From positions 3,623,501 to 3,687,500 of the forward strand of contig NZ_CP048411.1 in NCBI RefSeq assembly GCF_019355055.1: a stretch of DNA of 64,000 nucleotides, read 5' to 3'. Positions 9,646 to 19,300 of this stretch are shown here, in pieces. How positions within the stretch are numbered: the first letter of the stretch is position 1; every line of letters starts with the position of its first letter. The DNA is from Pseudomonas sp. MTM4 (GTDB lineage: Bacteria; Pseudomonadota; Gammaproteobacteria; Pseudomonadales; Pseudomonadaceae). The translations under genes were made by a program, and so were the position numbers. Under the pieces are notes generated by a model, which did no database searches, was not told the DNA's origin, and saw only the letters and a list, made by a program, of their open reading frames with translations.

Positions 9646-10497
9646 ATGGCAAAGATTATTGGCATCCTCGTAGTAATCGGCAGCGTGCTCGGCGGTTTCA
9701 TGCTGTCCGGCGGCAAGCTCGGCGCGCTTATCCACCCATTCGAGGTCATGATCATCGGGGGAGCGGCGCTCGGTGGCTTCTTGCAGGCCAACCCCGGCAG
9801 CACCACCAAAGTGGTGTTCAAGAAATCACTGCAGATGTTCAGCACCCGGTTTACTCACAAGTACTATCTGGAAGTGCTGGGGATGCTCTATGAAATCCTC
9901 AACAAGAGCCGCCGCGAGGGGATGATGGCGATCGAGGCGGACCTCGAAGACCCCAAGGCCAGCCCGATCTTCAGTAAATATCCTGCGATCCTCAAGGATG
10001 AACGCATGACGGCGTTCGTCTGCGATTACTTGCGCATCATGTCGTCCGGCAATATGGCTCCGCACGAGCTGGAAGGGCTGTTCGACATGGAATTGAATAG
10101 CCTCAAGGAAGAACTCGAACATCCCTCGCACGCCGTGGCCAAGGTCGCCGACGGCTTGCCCGCGATGGGGATCGTGGCCGCCGTTCTGGGGATCGTGATC
10201 ACCATGTCGATTCTGGCGTCCGCCTCGAACGCCGAGATCGGAGAAAAGGTCGCCACGGCGCTGGTGGGTACATTCCTCGGTATTCTCGCCTCCTACGGCT
10301 TCTTCGGTCCGCTGGCCGGTGCGCTCGAGCACGACGCCAAAGAAGAGCTCAATCTCTACGAAAGCATCAAAGCCACGCTGGTGGCGTCGGCGTCGGGCAT
10401 GCCGCCAACGCTCGCCGTGGAGTTTGGCCGCAAGGTACTGCTACCGGCGCATCGCCCGAGCTTCTCCGAGCTCGAACAAGCCATGCGTGGTAGCTAA
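9646..10497 (+). CDS. motA: Flagellar stator protein MotA
   Basis: Proton-channel subunit of the flagellar stator in the inner membrane, working with MotB. The 283-residue protein starts MAKIIGILVVIGSVLGGFML and has four membrane segments: two near the N-terminus (to about residue 50) and two at about 170-220 (including the conserved proline of GLPAMGIVAAVLGIV), with the large cytoplasmic loop (FTHKYYLEVLGML to ELEHPSHAVAKVADG) between. A longer in-frame reading from a GTG at 9574 exists, but the ATG at 9646 gives the family N-terminus. No clear Shine-Dalgarno sequence precedes it. motB follows after 8 bases. Confidence 0.95.
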   Translation: MAKIIGILVVIGSVLGGFMLSGGKLGALIHPFEVMIIGGAALGGFLQANPGSTTKVVFKKSLQMFSTRFTHKYYLEVLGMLYEILNKSRREGMMAIEADLEDPKASPIFSKYPAILKDERMTAFVCDYLRIMSSGNMAPHELEGLFDMELNSLKEELEHPSHAVAKVADGLPAMGIVAAVLGIVITMSILASASNAEIGEKVATALVGTFLGILASYGFFGPLAGALEHDAKEELNLYESIKATLVASASGMPPTLAVEFGRKVLLPAHRPSFSELEQAMRGS

Positions 10498-10505
10498 GCG
10501 CGATC

Positions 10506-11531
10506 ATGGACAATACCCAACCGATTATCGTCAAACGGGTCAAGAAATCCGCGGCCGGGCACCATGGCGGTGCCTGGAAGATCGCCTTCGCCGACTTTGC
10601 CACGGCCATGATGGCGTTCTTTCTGGTGATGTGGCTGATGTCCTCGGCAACGCCGGAACAGAAACGCGCCATTTCGGGCTACTTCCAGGACCCGATCGGC
10701 TTCACGGAAAGTGCCAGCCCGCACGTGATAGATCTGGGCGGTACGCCGACGCCAGCGCCGGACCGTACGCTCAACGATGTGGTCGACCCGGCCGTGCAAC
10801 AGACCGAAGCAGCGCTCGACGCCGATCAGGCGCAAACCTTTGCCGAGCAGCTGGAGCGCGAGCGGCTGGAACTACTGTTGCAGGAGTTGCAGAACAAGAT
10901 CGACGAAAATCCCGACCTGACCCGCTTCAAGGATCAGATCTTGTTCGAGATCACTCAGGACGGGCTGCGCATTCAGATCATGGATGCCGAGAACCGCCCG
11001 ATGTTCGCCTTGGGTAGCGCGCAGCTGCAGCCCTACTTCGAGGACATTCTGCTGGCGATGGCCGACACCATTCGCGCCGTGCCGAACAAGATCAGCATCA
11101 GCGGGCACACCGATGCCAAGCCATACTCGGGACGAGGTGATTTCGGTAACTGGGAGCTATCGGCAGGGCGCGCCAACGCGGCTCGGCGCACGCTGGTCGC
11201 CGGAGGCTATCCGGAGGATCAGATTGCCCGCGTTGTGGGTTATGCCTCATCGGCCCTGTTCGATCGGGATGATCCGCTGAATCCGGTCAATCGTCGCATC
11301 GACATTCTGGTGCTGACCAAGAAGGCCCAGCGCAACATTGAAGGGGAACAGTCGGACGCGGATGCGGTTGACGCTTCTGTTGAATCGCAATTGTCGGGGG
11401 CCGCGACGGCCAATCCCGACGGAGCTTCAATCATCGAAGTACCCGATCCGTTGCCACCGACGCAATTGCGCGAGCGGTTGAATATCTTCGAGGAAGGGGT
11501 GCTGCAGTTCGACGAGCCTCGAAGCCAATAA
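10506..11531 (+). CDS. motB: Flagellar stator protein MotB
   Basis: Anchors the stator to peptidoglycan and forms the proton path with MotA. It is 341 residues long. The N-terminal membrane helix reads IAFADFATAMMAFFLVMWLM and contains the essential proton-carrying aspartate (in ADFATAMM). A periplasmic linker (about 55-150) precedes an OmpA-like peptidoglycan-binding domain (about 150-270) with ISGHTDAKPYS and NRRIDILV. The C-terminal ~60 residues after the OmpA domain are acidic and low in predicted structure. It follows motA by 8 bases, so the two are one transcription unit. Confidence 0.95.
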   Translation: MDNTQPIIVKRVKKSAAGHHGGAWKIAFADFATAMMAFFLVMWLMSSATPEQKRAISGYFQDPIGFTESASPHVIDLGGTPTPAPDRTLNDVVDPAVQQTEAALDADQAQTFAEQLERERLELLLQELQNKIDENPDLTRFKDQILFEITQDGLRIQIMDAENRPMFALGSAQLQPYFEDILLAMADTIRAVPNKISISGHTDAKPYSGRGDFGNWELSAGRANAARRTLVAGGYPEDQIARVVGYASSALFDRDDPLNPVNRRIDILVLTKKAQRNIEGEQSDADAVDASVESQLSGAATANPDGASIIEVPDPLPPTQLRERLNIFEEGVLQFDEPRSQ

Positions 11532-11544
11532 GCCGATACAAGCG

Positions 11545-11626
11545 CTTGAGGCTGGAAGGCTGGAAGGGAAAGCTGGAAAGAAACAGCTTAAATACAGCAG
11601 CGAACCGAATGCTATCCAGCCCCAGG
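11545..11626. repeat. Diverged intergenic repeat between motB and rsgA
   Basis: Three GGCTGGAA-type units (GAGGCTGGAAGGCTGGAAG, then AAGCTGGAAAG) face CCGAATGCTATCCAGCCCCAGG just before the rsgA stop codon, giving imperfect inverted arms. The layout resembles the clearer repeats at 14175 and 41836, with CCGAATGCTATCCAGC in the place of CTGATTCGCTTCCAGC. It lies between two converging genes. Confidence 0.4.
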
Positions 11627-12658
11627 CTAATAATCCGCTTCCGACAGGGTGCTGATGATGTAGCGATAACTGGCCATGCGTTGTGGCTGGACCTGTCCTT
11701 GCTCCAGCGCCTTCAGCAGAGCGCAGCCGGGCTCGCGGTCGTGCTTGCAGTCGCGGAACCGGCAGTGCCCCAACAGATCCTGGAACTCGACGAATCCGGC
11801 TTCCACATCGGCTCGGCTGACGTGTCCCAGACCGAATTCACGGATGCCGGGCGAGTCGATCAATTCGCCGCCGCCGGGAAAATGGAATAGCCGCGCGGTG
11901 GTCGTAGTGTGGGTGCCCTTGCCGGTCATTTCCGACAATGCGCCGACGCGCGTGTCGACGCCCGGTAGCAGGCTGTTCACCAACGATGATTTACCCACGC
12001 CTGACTGGCCGACGAATACGCTGACATGGCCGTCGAGCCGCGCTTTCAGTGCATCCATGCCTGCGCCGTCGTGGGCGGAGACTTCCATCAGCGGGTAGCC
12101 GAGTTCGCGGTAGACCGAGAGCAGCGCGTTGAGTGCACCTTCGTTTTGCGCATTGATCAGGTCCGCCTTGTTCAACAGCAGCAGTGGGGTGATACCCGCA
12201 TGCTCGGCGGCGATCAGATAGCGGTCGATGAGGTTGGCGTGCGGCTCCGGCAAGGGGGCGAAGACGATGACGATCAGATCGACATTGGCCGCGACCGGCT
12301 TGAGTTGGCCGCGCGTGTCGGGCCGGCAGAGTTCGGATTGGCGGGGCAACTGCGCGACGATTACGCCGATGCCCTGATTGCCCGGCCTCCAGACCACCCT
12401 GTCGCCCGTGACCAGGGCAGGCAGATTGGCGCGCAAGTGGCAGCGGAAAACCTGGCCGCGGTGCTCGCCTTCCTGCGCCTCGACTTCGACCTGCACGCCG
12501 AAGTGCGCGATGACCAGGCCCGTCTGCTCCGGCCCCAGATCACCGCCTTCCAGTTCTTCCACTGCGCGTGATTCCCGTCGCGCCGCACGCGAGGCGCGCT
12601 CTTCCTGGATCTTCTCGATGCGCCAGCTTTGCCGGCGGTTGAGTTGGCGTTTGGCCAT
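11627..12658 (-). CDS. rsgA: Ribosome small-subunit GTPase RsgA (YjeQ)
   Basis: A circularly permuted GTPase that helps mature the 30S ribosomal subunit. The 343-residue protein has an N-terminal basic segment and OB fold (about 40-110), then GTPase motifs in permuted order: G4 (LLNKADL), G1/P-loop ([15 protein letters not shown]) and G3 (DSPGIREFG). A C-terminal zinc-binding region follows ([14 protein letters not shown]). Start [18 protein letters not shown] is the typical family N-terminus. It sits near orn, a frequent neighbour in gammaproteobacteria. Confidence 0.95.
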   Translation of the reverse strand: MAKRQLNRRQSWRIEKIQEERASRAARRESRAVEELEGGDLGPEQTGLVIAHFGVQVEVEAQEGEHRGQVFRCHLRANLPALVTGDRVVWRPGNQGIGVIVAQLPRQSELCRPDTRGQLKPVAANVDLIVIVFAPLPEPHANLIDRYLIAAEHAGITPLLLLNKADLINAQNEGALNALLSVYRELGYPLMEVSAHDGAGMDALKARLDGHVSVFVGQSGVGKSSLVNSLLPGVDTRVGALSEMTGKGTHTTTTARLFHFPGGGELIDSPGIREFGLGHVSRADVEAGFVEFQDLLGHCRFRDCKHDREPGCALLKALEQGQVQPQRMASYRYIISTLSEADY

Positions 12659-12783
12659 TTGCGTAGGGTGCCCAGGCTTGGAAAGTAGGCGAGTCTAGCA
12701 TGCCGACGATGGCGCGCTGGGGCCTGTATGGCGTGGTTCTGGCCAGTTAGACTCGACGTCACATCTCGCTAAGACATGACCTC

Positions 12784-14164
<1,381 letters not shown>

Positions 14165-14174
14165 AGAAACAGCG

Positions 14175-14274
14175 GCAAGCTCCAAGCTCTAAGTGAAAGC
14201 AGGCAGAGTTTGGCAGCAAGTACCTGCCCGCACACTGATTCGCTTGCAGCTTGCAGCTTGCAGCTTGCAGCTTC
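14175..14274. repeat. Intergenic repeat, copy A (between orn and the Rossmann-fold gene)
   Basis: GCAAGCTCCAAGCT at 14175-14188 pairs with AGCTTGCAGCTTGC in the right part (13 of 14 bases). The right arm is four tandem GCTTGCA units (14242-14269). The core ACTGATTCGCTT is at 14234-14245, as in copies at 41883 and 45988. The right arm ends 5 bases before the stop codon of the gene at 14279-14920. Likely a hairpin between converging genes; a terminator or a small dispersed repeat. Confidence 0.6.
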
Positions 14275-14278
14275 TTCG

Positions 14279-14920
14279 TTACCGCCCCAATCGCCTCAAT
14301 TCGTCCGACTCGACCACCCGAGTCCCTTCTCCGTCTTCCAATGCCAGGCGCCAGAGTGCGCGGGCGAGGATGCAGGCCGAGATGCCGCGATACTTGCCGG
14401 GCAACAGATAGGAAAGTGGGGCGGTCAACCGCTCCATGGGGCGCACTTCCATGCGTGGGCCCAGAAGTTGGGCCGGGCGGACGATAGTCAGTTGCGGCCA
14501 GTCCTGAGCGCGCAGCGCTTCTTCCATCTCACCTTTGACTCGGCAATAGAAGATCGAGCTGTCCGGGTTGGCGCCTAGTGCGCTAATCACTAGCAGGTGC
14601 CTCGCGCCCAGTTCGCGGGCGCGTTTAGCGAATTCCACGACCAAGTCGTGATCGATGGCGCGGAAGGCGTCCTGACTTCCCGCTTCCTTGATGGTACTGC
14701 CCAGGCAGCAGAACGCGGTATCGAGCTCGCCCGACAGGTGCGGCAAGAGTGTTTGCAGGGGGCCGACCGGGTTTTCCAACCGCGGGTGCTCGGCCAGCGA
14801 TTTGCGGCTGGGAGCCAGAACGCACTCCACGGTGGGTTCGTTGAGCAGGCGGTCGAGCAGATGCTCGCCGGTCAGCCCGGTGGCGCCGGCAAGCAAAATA
14901 CGCTGTGGCGTCAAATACAT
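14279..14920 (-). CDS. NAD(P)-binding Rossmann-fold protein (HTATIP2/atypical SDR-like)
   Basis: A 213-residue protein with a dinucleotide-binding start [19 protein letters not shown] (GxTGxxG type), an early LAPSRK strand end, and a middle [13 protein letters not shown] motif typical of the short atypical SDRs related to HTATIP2. [22 protein letters not shown] contains a Y-x3-K-like pair (Y-C-R-V-K). This family holds putative oxidoreductases of unknown substrate. It is convergent with orn and 20 bases downstream of the MORN-protease lipoprotein gene, so the two may be co-transcribed. Confidence 0.75.
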   Translation of the reverse strand: MYLTPQRILLAGATGLTGEHLLDRLLNEPTVECVLAPSRKSLAEHPRLENPVGPLQTLLPHLSGELDTAFCCLGSTIKEAGSQDAFRAIDHDLVVEFAKRARELGARHLLVISALGANPDSSIFYCRVKGEMEEALRAQDWPQLTIVRPAQLLGPRMEVRPMERLTAPLSYLLPGKYRGISACILARALWRLALEDGEGTRVVESDELRRLGR

Positions 14921-14940
14921 GGTTTGGCTTCCTGTAACGA

Positions 14941-16620
14941 TCAGTCGGTCGACGTGGACGGTTGTTCGGTCAGTGCACGCCAGTGTTCGACAACCTGCTC
15001 CGGCGCCCAGATTTGTGGTTCCGAAGCCTGATAGTGGTCGGCTTGCTCCCGTTCGGCAACCTTCGCCTGCGCCAGTGTGAACGCTTGCAGAATATCGCTG
15101 GTTTCATGCAGGGCTTCGGCGAACAAGGCACGGCCGAAATAGGTGAAGTCGCTTTCCTCGGAGCAGCCGAAGGACACCCGGTCGGCGCGCGCGGCGGTAA
15201 TCACCAAGGTGTTCTGGCTTTTCAATGGCTCGATGAAACCGCCGGAATAGCAGGCGGAGATCACCACCAACTTGTTGCGATCGGCGAGCGGGGCCAGCAA
15301 TCGTGCCAGCTCGGCGGCAGGCAAATCTTCCAGCGCCAGCCGCGGCTGCGCTACCGCAAGCTCGTGATCAGCCGAGCCGTGGCTGGTGAGGTAAATGAAG
15401 ATCAGGTCCTCGGGGCCGCTGCGCTCGGCGAGCGTCTGGATGGCCCGTGAAAGATTCTCGCGCGTGGCCAGCGGGCGGTCGGCGATATGGTCGCGGTGGT
15501 TGGCCAGGCTGATCTGGCCTCGCGCGGCGAAACGCTCGGTCAGCAGCCGGTCGACGTAATCCACTTCGCGAAGAAACACGCTTTGCTGGCCATCGCCGGC
15601 GAAGGTCAGGCTGTAGAGCTCGGCGGCCGGCGTCGAGGGCGGAACCGCGTCGAGCGCCTCGGAGAGTAGACGCCCTTGATTCAACAGACCCAGCTCCAGC
15701 GGGTCGCTCAGGTGCTTGCCGCTGCTGTCCTCGATGAGGCGACCGGCGCGCCATGTGCCGGATTGTTTGGTGCCGTCGGCACGGGTAAGGGTGCCGGTGC
15801 CTTCGAAACGTCCCGCACGGAAATCGCCCTGGTAGAGGCTGCCGTCCGGCTGCTCCAGACGGCCCTTGCCGTGATACTGCCACTGTCTGAACTCACCGCT
15901 GTAGCGCGTACCGTCGATGCTGGCGTACTCACCTTTGCCGCTCAGTTCGCCCTGCTTGAAGGTGCCTTTCCAAACGTCGCCGTTGGCGTCCTCATAGCGG
16001 CCTTGCCCGTGAAACAGATCGTTCTCGAAACCGCCCAGGTAGTGCTCGCCGCTGCTGCCGCGATAGACGCCTTCACCGTTCAGGCTGCCATTGACGAAGG
16101 TGCCGATGAACACCCCGCTCGCGTCGCTGCGGGTGCCTTCGCCATGGAGCTGGCCGGCGGCGAATTCGCCTTCGTACGTGACGCCGTCGGCGCTCGCCAG
16201 TTTGCCGGTGCCCTCGTAGAGGTCGTTTTTGAATTCTCCCTCGTAGCTCAGGCCCGGCTCGCTATAGCGCCCCGCGCCGTTGAGGCTGCCGCGCTCGAAA
16301 CGGCCTTCATACACGCCGCCTGTTGCATAGCTGAAGCGCCCTTGGCCATCGAACAGCCCCTGTTTGAATTCACCGTCGTAGCGGTCACCGTTGGCGCCTT
16401 GCCAGCGGCCGTGGCCGTGCCATTGGCCGTCCTTGAATGTCCCTGTGTAGTAGCTGCCGTTGGGGTAGTCGATGCGTCCTTGGCCCTGCAAAAGACCATC
16501 GACGATCTCGCCCCGATAGCGTCCTCCATCTGGCAGTACGGCATCGGCGGGCAGCAGCGGCTCGCCGTCGCCACACGCGGCAAGGAGGCTGACAAACAGG
16601 AGCGGGGCGAGGTGGCGCAT
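14941..16620 (-). CDS. Lipoprotein with MORN repeats and C13/caspase-like protease domain
   Basis: A 559-residue protein with three parts. Residues 1-16 are a lipoprotein signal ([16 protein letters not shown], lipid cysteine expected at the C of LLAAC). Residues about 35-300 are twelve MORN-type repeats of 22-23 residues (for example [20 protein letters not shown]). Residues about 345-540 resemble peptidase family C13 (legumain/GPI8 fold): a strand ending LTSHGS gives His414 and one ending [10 protein letters not shown] gives Cys457, spaced as a catalytic dyad. Since the start at 16620 fits the signal peptide, longer in-frame starts are unlikely. Anchoring to the outer or inner membrane with the protease in the periplasm is predicted; substrate and role are unknown. 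It lies between a MaoC gene and a Rossmann-fold gene on the same strand. Confidence 0.8.
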   Translation of the reverse strand: MRHLAPLLFVSLLAACGDGEPLLPADAVLPDGGRYRGEIVDGLLQGQGRIDYPNGSYYTGTFKDGQWHGHGRWQGANGDRYDGEFKQGLFDGQGRFSYATGGVYEGRFERGSLNGAGRYSEPGLSYEGEFKNDLYEGTGKLASADGVTYEGEFAAGQLHGEGTRSDASGVFIGTFVNGSLNGEGVYRGSSGEHYLGGFENDLFHGQGRYEDANGDVWKGTFKQGELSGKGEYASIDGTRYSGEFRQWQYHGKGRLEQPDGSLYQGDFRAGRFEGTGTLTRADGTKQSGTWRAGRLIEDSSGKHLSDPLELGLLNQGRLLSEALDAVPPSTPAAELYSLTFAGDGQQSVFLREVDYVDRLLTERFAARGQISLANHRDHIADRPLATRENLSRAIQTLAERSGPEDLIFIYLTSHGSADHELAVAQPRLALEDLPAAELARLLAPLADRNKLVVISACYSGGFIEPLKSQNTLVITAARADRVSFGCSEESDFTYFGRALFAEALHETSDILQAFTLAQAKVAEREQADHYQASEPQIWAPEQVVEHWRALTEQPSTSTD

Positions 16621-16696
16621 GCGGTCATCCGGAAGGCGGGATACCCGCAGTATGCCGTAAACGGGACGGGGTGCGGGACCGGCGCACCCGGCCTGA

Positions 16697-17152
16697 TCAG
16701 AGGATGCAGAGCGCCAGGGTTTCGGCGATGTAGGCGGGTTTTTCCACACCTTCGATTTCCATCACGGCGCGGCATTTGAGCAGCCATTGCCCCGGATTCT
16801 TCTCGTGTGCGTCCAGCAGCGTCGCCGCCACGCGAACCCGCGACCCGACCCTGACCGGCTGGATGAAGCGCAGGCTGTCGAGGCCATAATTCACGCCCAT
16901 CTTGATGCCTTCGGGGCGGACCATCAGGTCCTCCATCAGCATTGGCAGTAACGACAGAGACAGGAAGCCATGCGCGATGGTCCCACCGAACGGCGTCTGT
17001 GCGGCCTTTTCGGGATCGATATGGATGAATTGGTGATCGCCAGTGCAATCGGCGAACTGGTCGACTCGCTGCTGGTCGACAGTGAACCATTCGGAGCGGC
17101 CAAGCTCCTTGCCAATGTAGTCCTTGAGTTCTGCTACGGGTACCTGCGGCAT
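16697..17152 (-). CDS. MaoC-family hydratase/dehydratase
   Basis: A 151-residue single hot-dog domain enzyme of the MaoC/(R)-specific enoyl-CoA hydratase family, which hydrates enoyl-CoA substrates in fatty-acid or polyester metabolism. The hydratase signature with the Asp/His dyad is visible in FADCTGDHQFIHIDPEKA, followed by GGTIAHGFLSLSLLP. Substrate chain length cannot be told from sequence. It is divergent from the lrgA-like gene and 76 bases upstream of the MORN-protease lipoprotein gene on the same strand. Confidence 0.85.
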   Translation of the reverse strand: MPQVPVAELKDYIGKELGRSEWFTVDQQRVDQFADCTGDHQFIHIDPEKAAQTPFGGTIAHGFLSLSLLPMLMEDLMVRPEGIKMGVNYGLDSLRFIQPVRVGSRVRVAATLLDAHEKNPGQWLLKCRAVMEIEGVEKPAYIAETLALCIL

Positions 17153-17283
17153 ATGTCCTCCGGGTTTTTTGTTTTAGTTAGATCAGCACGCGCCTGGTGA
17201 TGAATCAACCAAGCATGGTTGCCGCGAATGGTGGGTCATAGGTCGAGCCGGCCTGTGACAGGGCTCGTTGTGGAAGCGGGACG

Positions 17284-17289
17284 TATAAT
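17284..17289 (+). promoter_or_regulatory. Possible -10 box (TATAAT) for the lrgAB-like pair
   Basis: A perfect TATAAT lies 28 bases before the start codon of the lrgA-like gene. No convincing -35 box is found 16-18 bases upstream, so an activator may be needed or the match may be chance. Confidence 0.35.
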
Positions 17290-17316
17290 CGCGCGTCTTT
17301 TGCTTCGGAGGCTTTC

Positions 17317-17679
17317 ATGCTGCTACGCGGGCTAACCTGGCTGGTGCTGTTCCAATTGCTCGGCACTGCACTCAACGTGCTGATGCTGCCGATATTGCCG
17401 GGGCCGATCATTGGTCTTCTGCTGCTGTTCGTGGCGCTGCTGATGCGCGGCCAGGCCAGCGAGTCGCTGCAATTGGCGGCCAGGAGTCTATTGCGTTATC
17501 TGCCGCTGCTGCTGGTCCCGCCAGCTGTGGGCGTGATGGCCTATACCGAGGCGATTCTCGAGGATTTCTGGGCCATCGTCGGGGTGCTGGTGGTTTCTCT
17601 GGTGGTGTCGCTGGTATTCACCGGCTGGTTGATGCAGGCACTGATTCGCCGCCAGCAGCGCAAGGCGGAGCGAGCATGA
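17317..17679 (+). CDS. CidA/LrgA-family holin-like protein
   Basis: A 120-residue inner-membrane protein with four hydrophobic segments (LVLFQLLGTALNVLML, GPIIGLLLLFVALLM, LLVPPAVGVMAYTEAIL, VLVVSLVVSLVFTGWLM). The PGPIIGLLLLF stretch is typical of the LrgA/CidA/YohJ family, which acts as a holin-like or small-molecule exporter pair with LrgB/CidB and affects autolysis and pyruvate or overflow metabolism. GGAGG lies 7 bases before the ATG. Its stop codon overlaps the ATG of the next gene (ATGA), so the pair is translationally coupled. The cid and lrg types cannot be told apart here. Confidence 0.9.
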   Translation: MLLRGLTWLVLFQLLGTALNVLMLPILPGPIIGLLLLFVALLMRGQASESLQLAARSLLRYLPLLLVPPAVGVMAYTEAILEDFWAIVGVLVVSLVVSLVFTGWLMQALIRRQQRKAERA

Positions 17680-18395
17680 TCGCGGTGCAATGGCAGGCGG
17701 CCTGGGAGGCGGTGATTCACCATCCGCTATTTGGCGTGGCGATTACCCTGGCGGCATTCCAGTTGGCGTTCGCCGCCTACGAAAAGACCCGTTGGGTGTT
17801 TCTGCAGCCGGTGCTGGTTTCGATGCTGGTGGTCGTCGGCATTCTGCTGGCCTGTGGTCTCAGCTATTACGAATACCGTGACAGTGCGCAGATGCTCACC
17901 GTGCTGCTCGGCCCGGCCACGGTGGCGCTGGCCGTGCCGCTGTATCTCAATCTGCGGCGGATTCGCGAGTTGTTCGGGCCGATCATGCTCACCCTGCTGT
18001 TGGCCGGTACCGGCGCTACGGCGCTGGGCATGGCGCTGGCCTGGGCATTCGGTGCCGATCAGATGATCCTGATGACGCTGGCGCCCAAGTCCGTGACCTC
18101 GCCCATTGCCATGCTGGTGGCCGAGCAGATCGGCGGCGTGGTGGCGCTGGCGGCGGTGTTCGTGATGATCACCGGTATCATCGGCGCGATCATCGGTCCG
18201 GAACTGTTGCGCCGATTCGGCGTTCAGCATCCAGCGGCCCGGGGCATGGCGCTGGGCCTGACCGCTCACGCGGTGGGCACCGCGCAAGCGCTGCAGGAAG
18301 GCGACGAGTGCGGTGCTTTCGCGGCGCTGGCCATGAGTTTGATGGGTGTCATGACGGCGGTGCTGCTGCCGCTGGCCGTGTTGCTGTTGTCATAG
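17676..18395 (+). CDS. LrgB/CidB-family membrane protein
   Basis: A 239-residue polytopic inner-membrane protein, partner of the preceding LrgA/CidA-like protein. Family stretches include LAVPLYLNLRRI, TLAPKSVTSPIAMLVAEQIGG and ARGMALGLTAHAVGTAQAL. About six to seven membrane segments are expected. The start ATG overlaps the upstream stop. The TAG stop at 18393-18395 uses the last TA before, and the first G of, the 293-bp structured element, so that insertion probably set or replaced the end of this reading frame. Confidence 0.9.
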   Translation: MIAVQWQAAWEAVIHHPLFGVAITLAAFQLAFAAYEKTRWVFLQPVLVSMLVVVGILLACGLSYYEYRDSAQMLTVLLGPATVALAVPLYLNLRRIRELFGPIMLTLLLAGTGATALGMALAWAFGADQMILMTLAPKSVTSPIAMLVAEQIGGVVALAAVFVMITGIIGAIIGPELLRRFGVQHPAARGMALGLTAHAVGTAQALQEGDECGAFAALAMSLMGVMTAVLLPLAVLLLS

Positions 18396-18687
18396 GGTCT
18401 GTTGACGTTTCGTCGCGAGCCGCGTTGCTGTGACAAATGTCGCCAGGCCGGGCGGCGTTCCGCAAGGCGCGGGACGCAGGTAATGGTCGCTCCCTTGCCA
18501 AGTCCCGCAACGCCGCATGGCGTCATTTGCCGCGCAACCTAGGCGGCCCCACCCGAAGGGGCGGGCCGGTTTTAGCGCGATACTGCGTTTCTCGTCGCTT
18601 ATTTGGAACTACCAAACTGCGCGACTCGCGCCTTGTCTCGCGCTAAAACCGGCTCCGCCGCGGCCGTGACGAAACGCCAACAGACCC
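18395..18687. mobile_element. 293-bp MITE-like element with inverted ends and cloverleaf-like internal hairpins
   Basis: Ends are inverted repeats: GGGTCTGTTGrCGTTTCGTC, one mismatch over 20 bases (18395-18414 and 18668-18687), extended with gaps by about 10 more. A TA dinucleotide flanks each end (18393-18394 and 18688-18689), as for elements that duplicate TA. Inside: hairpin A, arms 18424-18445 and 18518-18538; hairpin C, GCCCC 18546-18550 with GGGGC 18558-18562; hairpin B, perfect 16-bp arms GCCGGTTTTAGCGCGA (18565-18580) and 18638-18653, capped by TTTGG/CCAAA. No coding sequence is apparent. It fills nearly all the space between lrgB and the next gene's ribosome-binding site. Confidence 0.7.
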
Positions 18688-18699
18688 TAAGGAGTCCGA

Positions 18700-19290
18700 A
18701 TGAAGCTGCCGTTGTTTCCGCTCGATACCGTGTTGTTCCCCGGTTGCACCCTGGATTTGCAGATATTCGAGGCGCGCTATCTGGACATGGTCAGCAGTTG
18801 CCTGAAAGCGGGGCACGGCTTTGGTGTGGTCCGCATCATCGAGGGCAGCGAGGTGGGCTTGGCAGCGAGCGAATACGCACTGACCGGTTGCGAGGCGCTG
18901 ATCCGCGATTGGCAGCAGCGCCCCAATGGCTTGCTCGGCATCCGCGTTGAGGGTGGTCGTCGTTTCGATGTGCATTCGGCCGAGGTGCAGCGCGACCAGC
19001 TGACGGTCGCCGACATCAGCTGGCGCGACGAAATCGATGAGCGCCCCTTGGGCGACGAGCATGCCGATCTGGTGACGTTGCTCGAAGCCTTGGGCCAGCA
19101 TCCCGTGGTCGAGACGCTGGGCATGGGCGGAGCGGTGCAGGGGCAATGCTCGCTGGCGCATCAACTGGCCTATCTGTTGCCTTTTCAGCCGGAGCAGAAA
19201 ATCGAACTGCTCCAGCTGGACGATCCGCGGTTGCAACTACAGCGCATTCAGCGTTGGCTCGAACAATTGCAGGGTGATGCCGGCGAATAG
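18700..19290 (+). CDS. Lon-substrate-binding (LAN/PUA-like) domain protein
   Basis: A 196-residue cytoplasmic protein made of one Lon N-terminal domain without any ATPase or protease part. The domain signature is clear at the N-terminus: LPLFPLDTVLFPGCTLDLQIFEARYLDM. Stand-alone proteins of this kind are widespread in gammaproteobacteria; their role is not established, with substrate or peptide binding inferred from Lon. AAGGAG is 7 bases before the ATG and lies directly after the right end of the 293-bp element. It converges with the DedA-PAP2 gene, leaving only 10 bases between stop codons. Confidence 0.88.
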   Translation: MKLPLFPLDTVLFPGCTLDLQIFEARYLDMVSSCLKAGHGFGVVRIIEGSEVGLAASEYALTGCEALIRDWQQRPNGLLGIRVEGGRRFDVHSAEVQRDQLTVADISWRDEIDERPLGDEHADLVTLLEALGQHPVVETLGMGGAVQGQCSLAHQLAYLLPFQPEQKIELLQLDDPRLQLQRIQRWLEQLQGDAGE

Positions 19291-19300
19291 CGACGGTGCG

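Noticed and set aside
14242..14273. Tandem GCTTGCA units considered as a CRISPR or phase-variable repeat
   Set aside because: Only four 7-base units without spacers, outside any gene or promoter; better explained as an arm of the intergenic repeat family.
15676..16779. A 367-codon plus-strand frame opposite the MORN repeats
   Set aside because: Its length comes from the repetitive codons of the MORN array; the sequence is Ala/Val-rich with no start signal or known fold.
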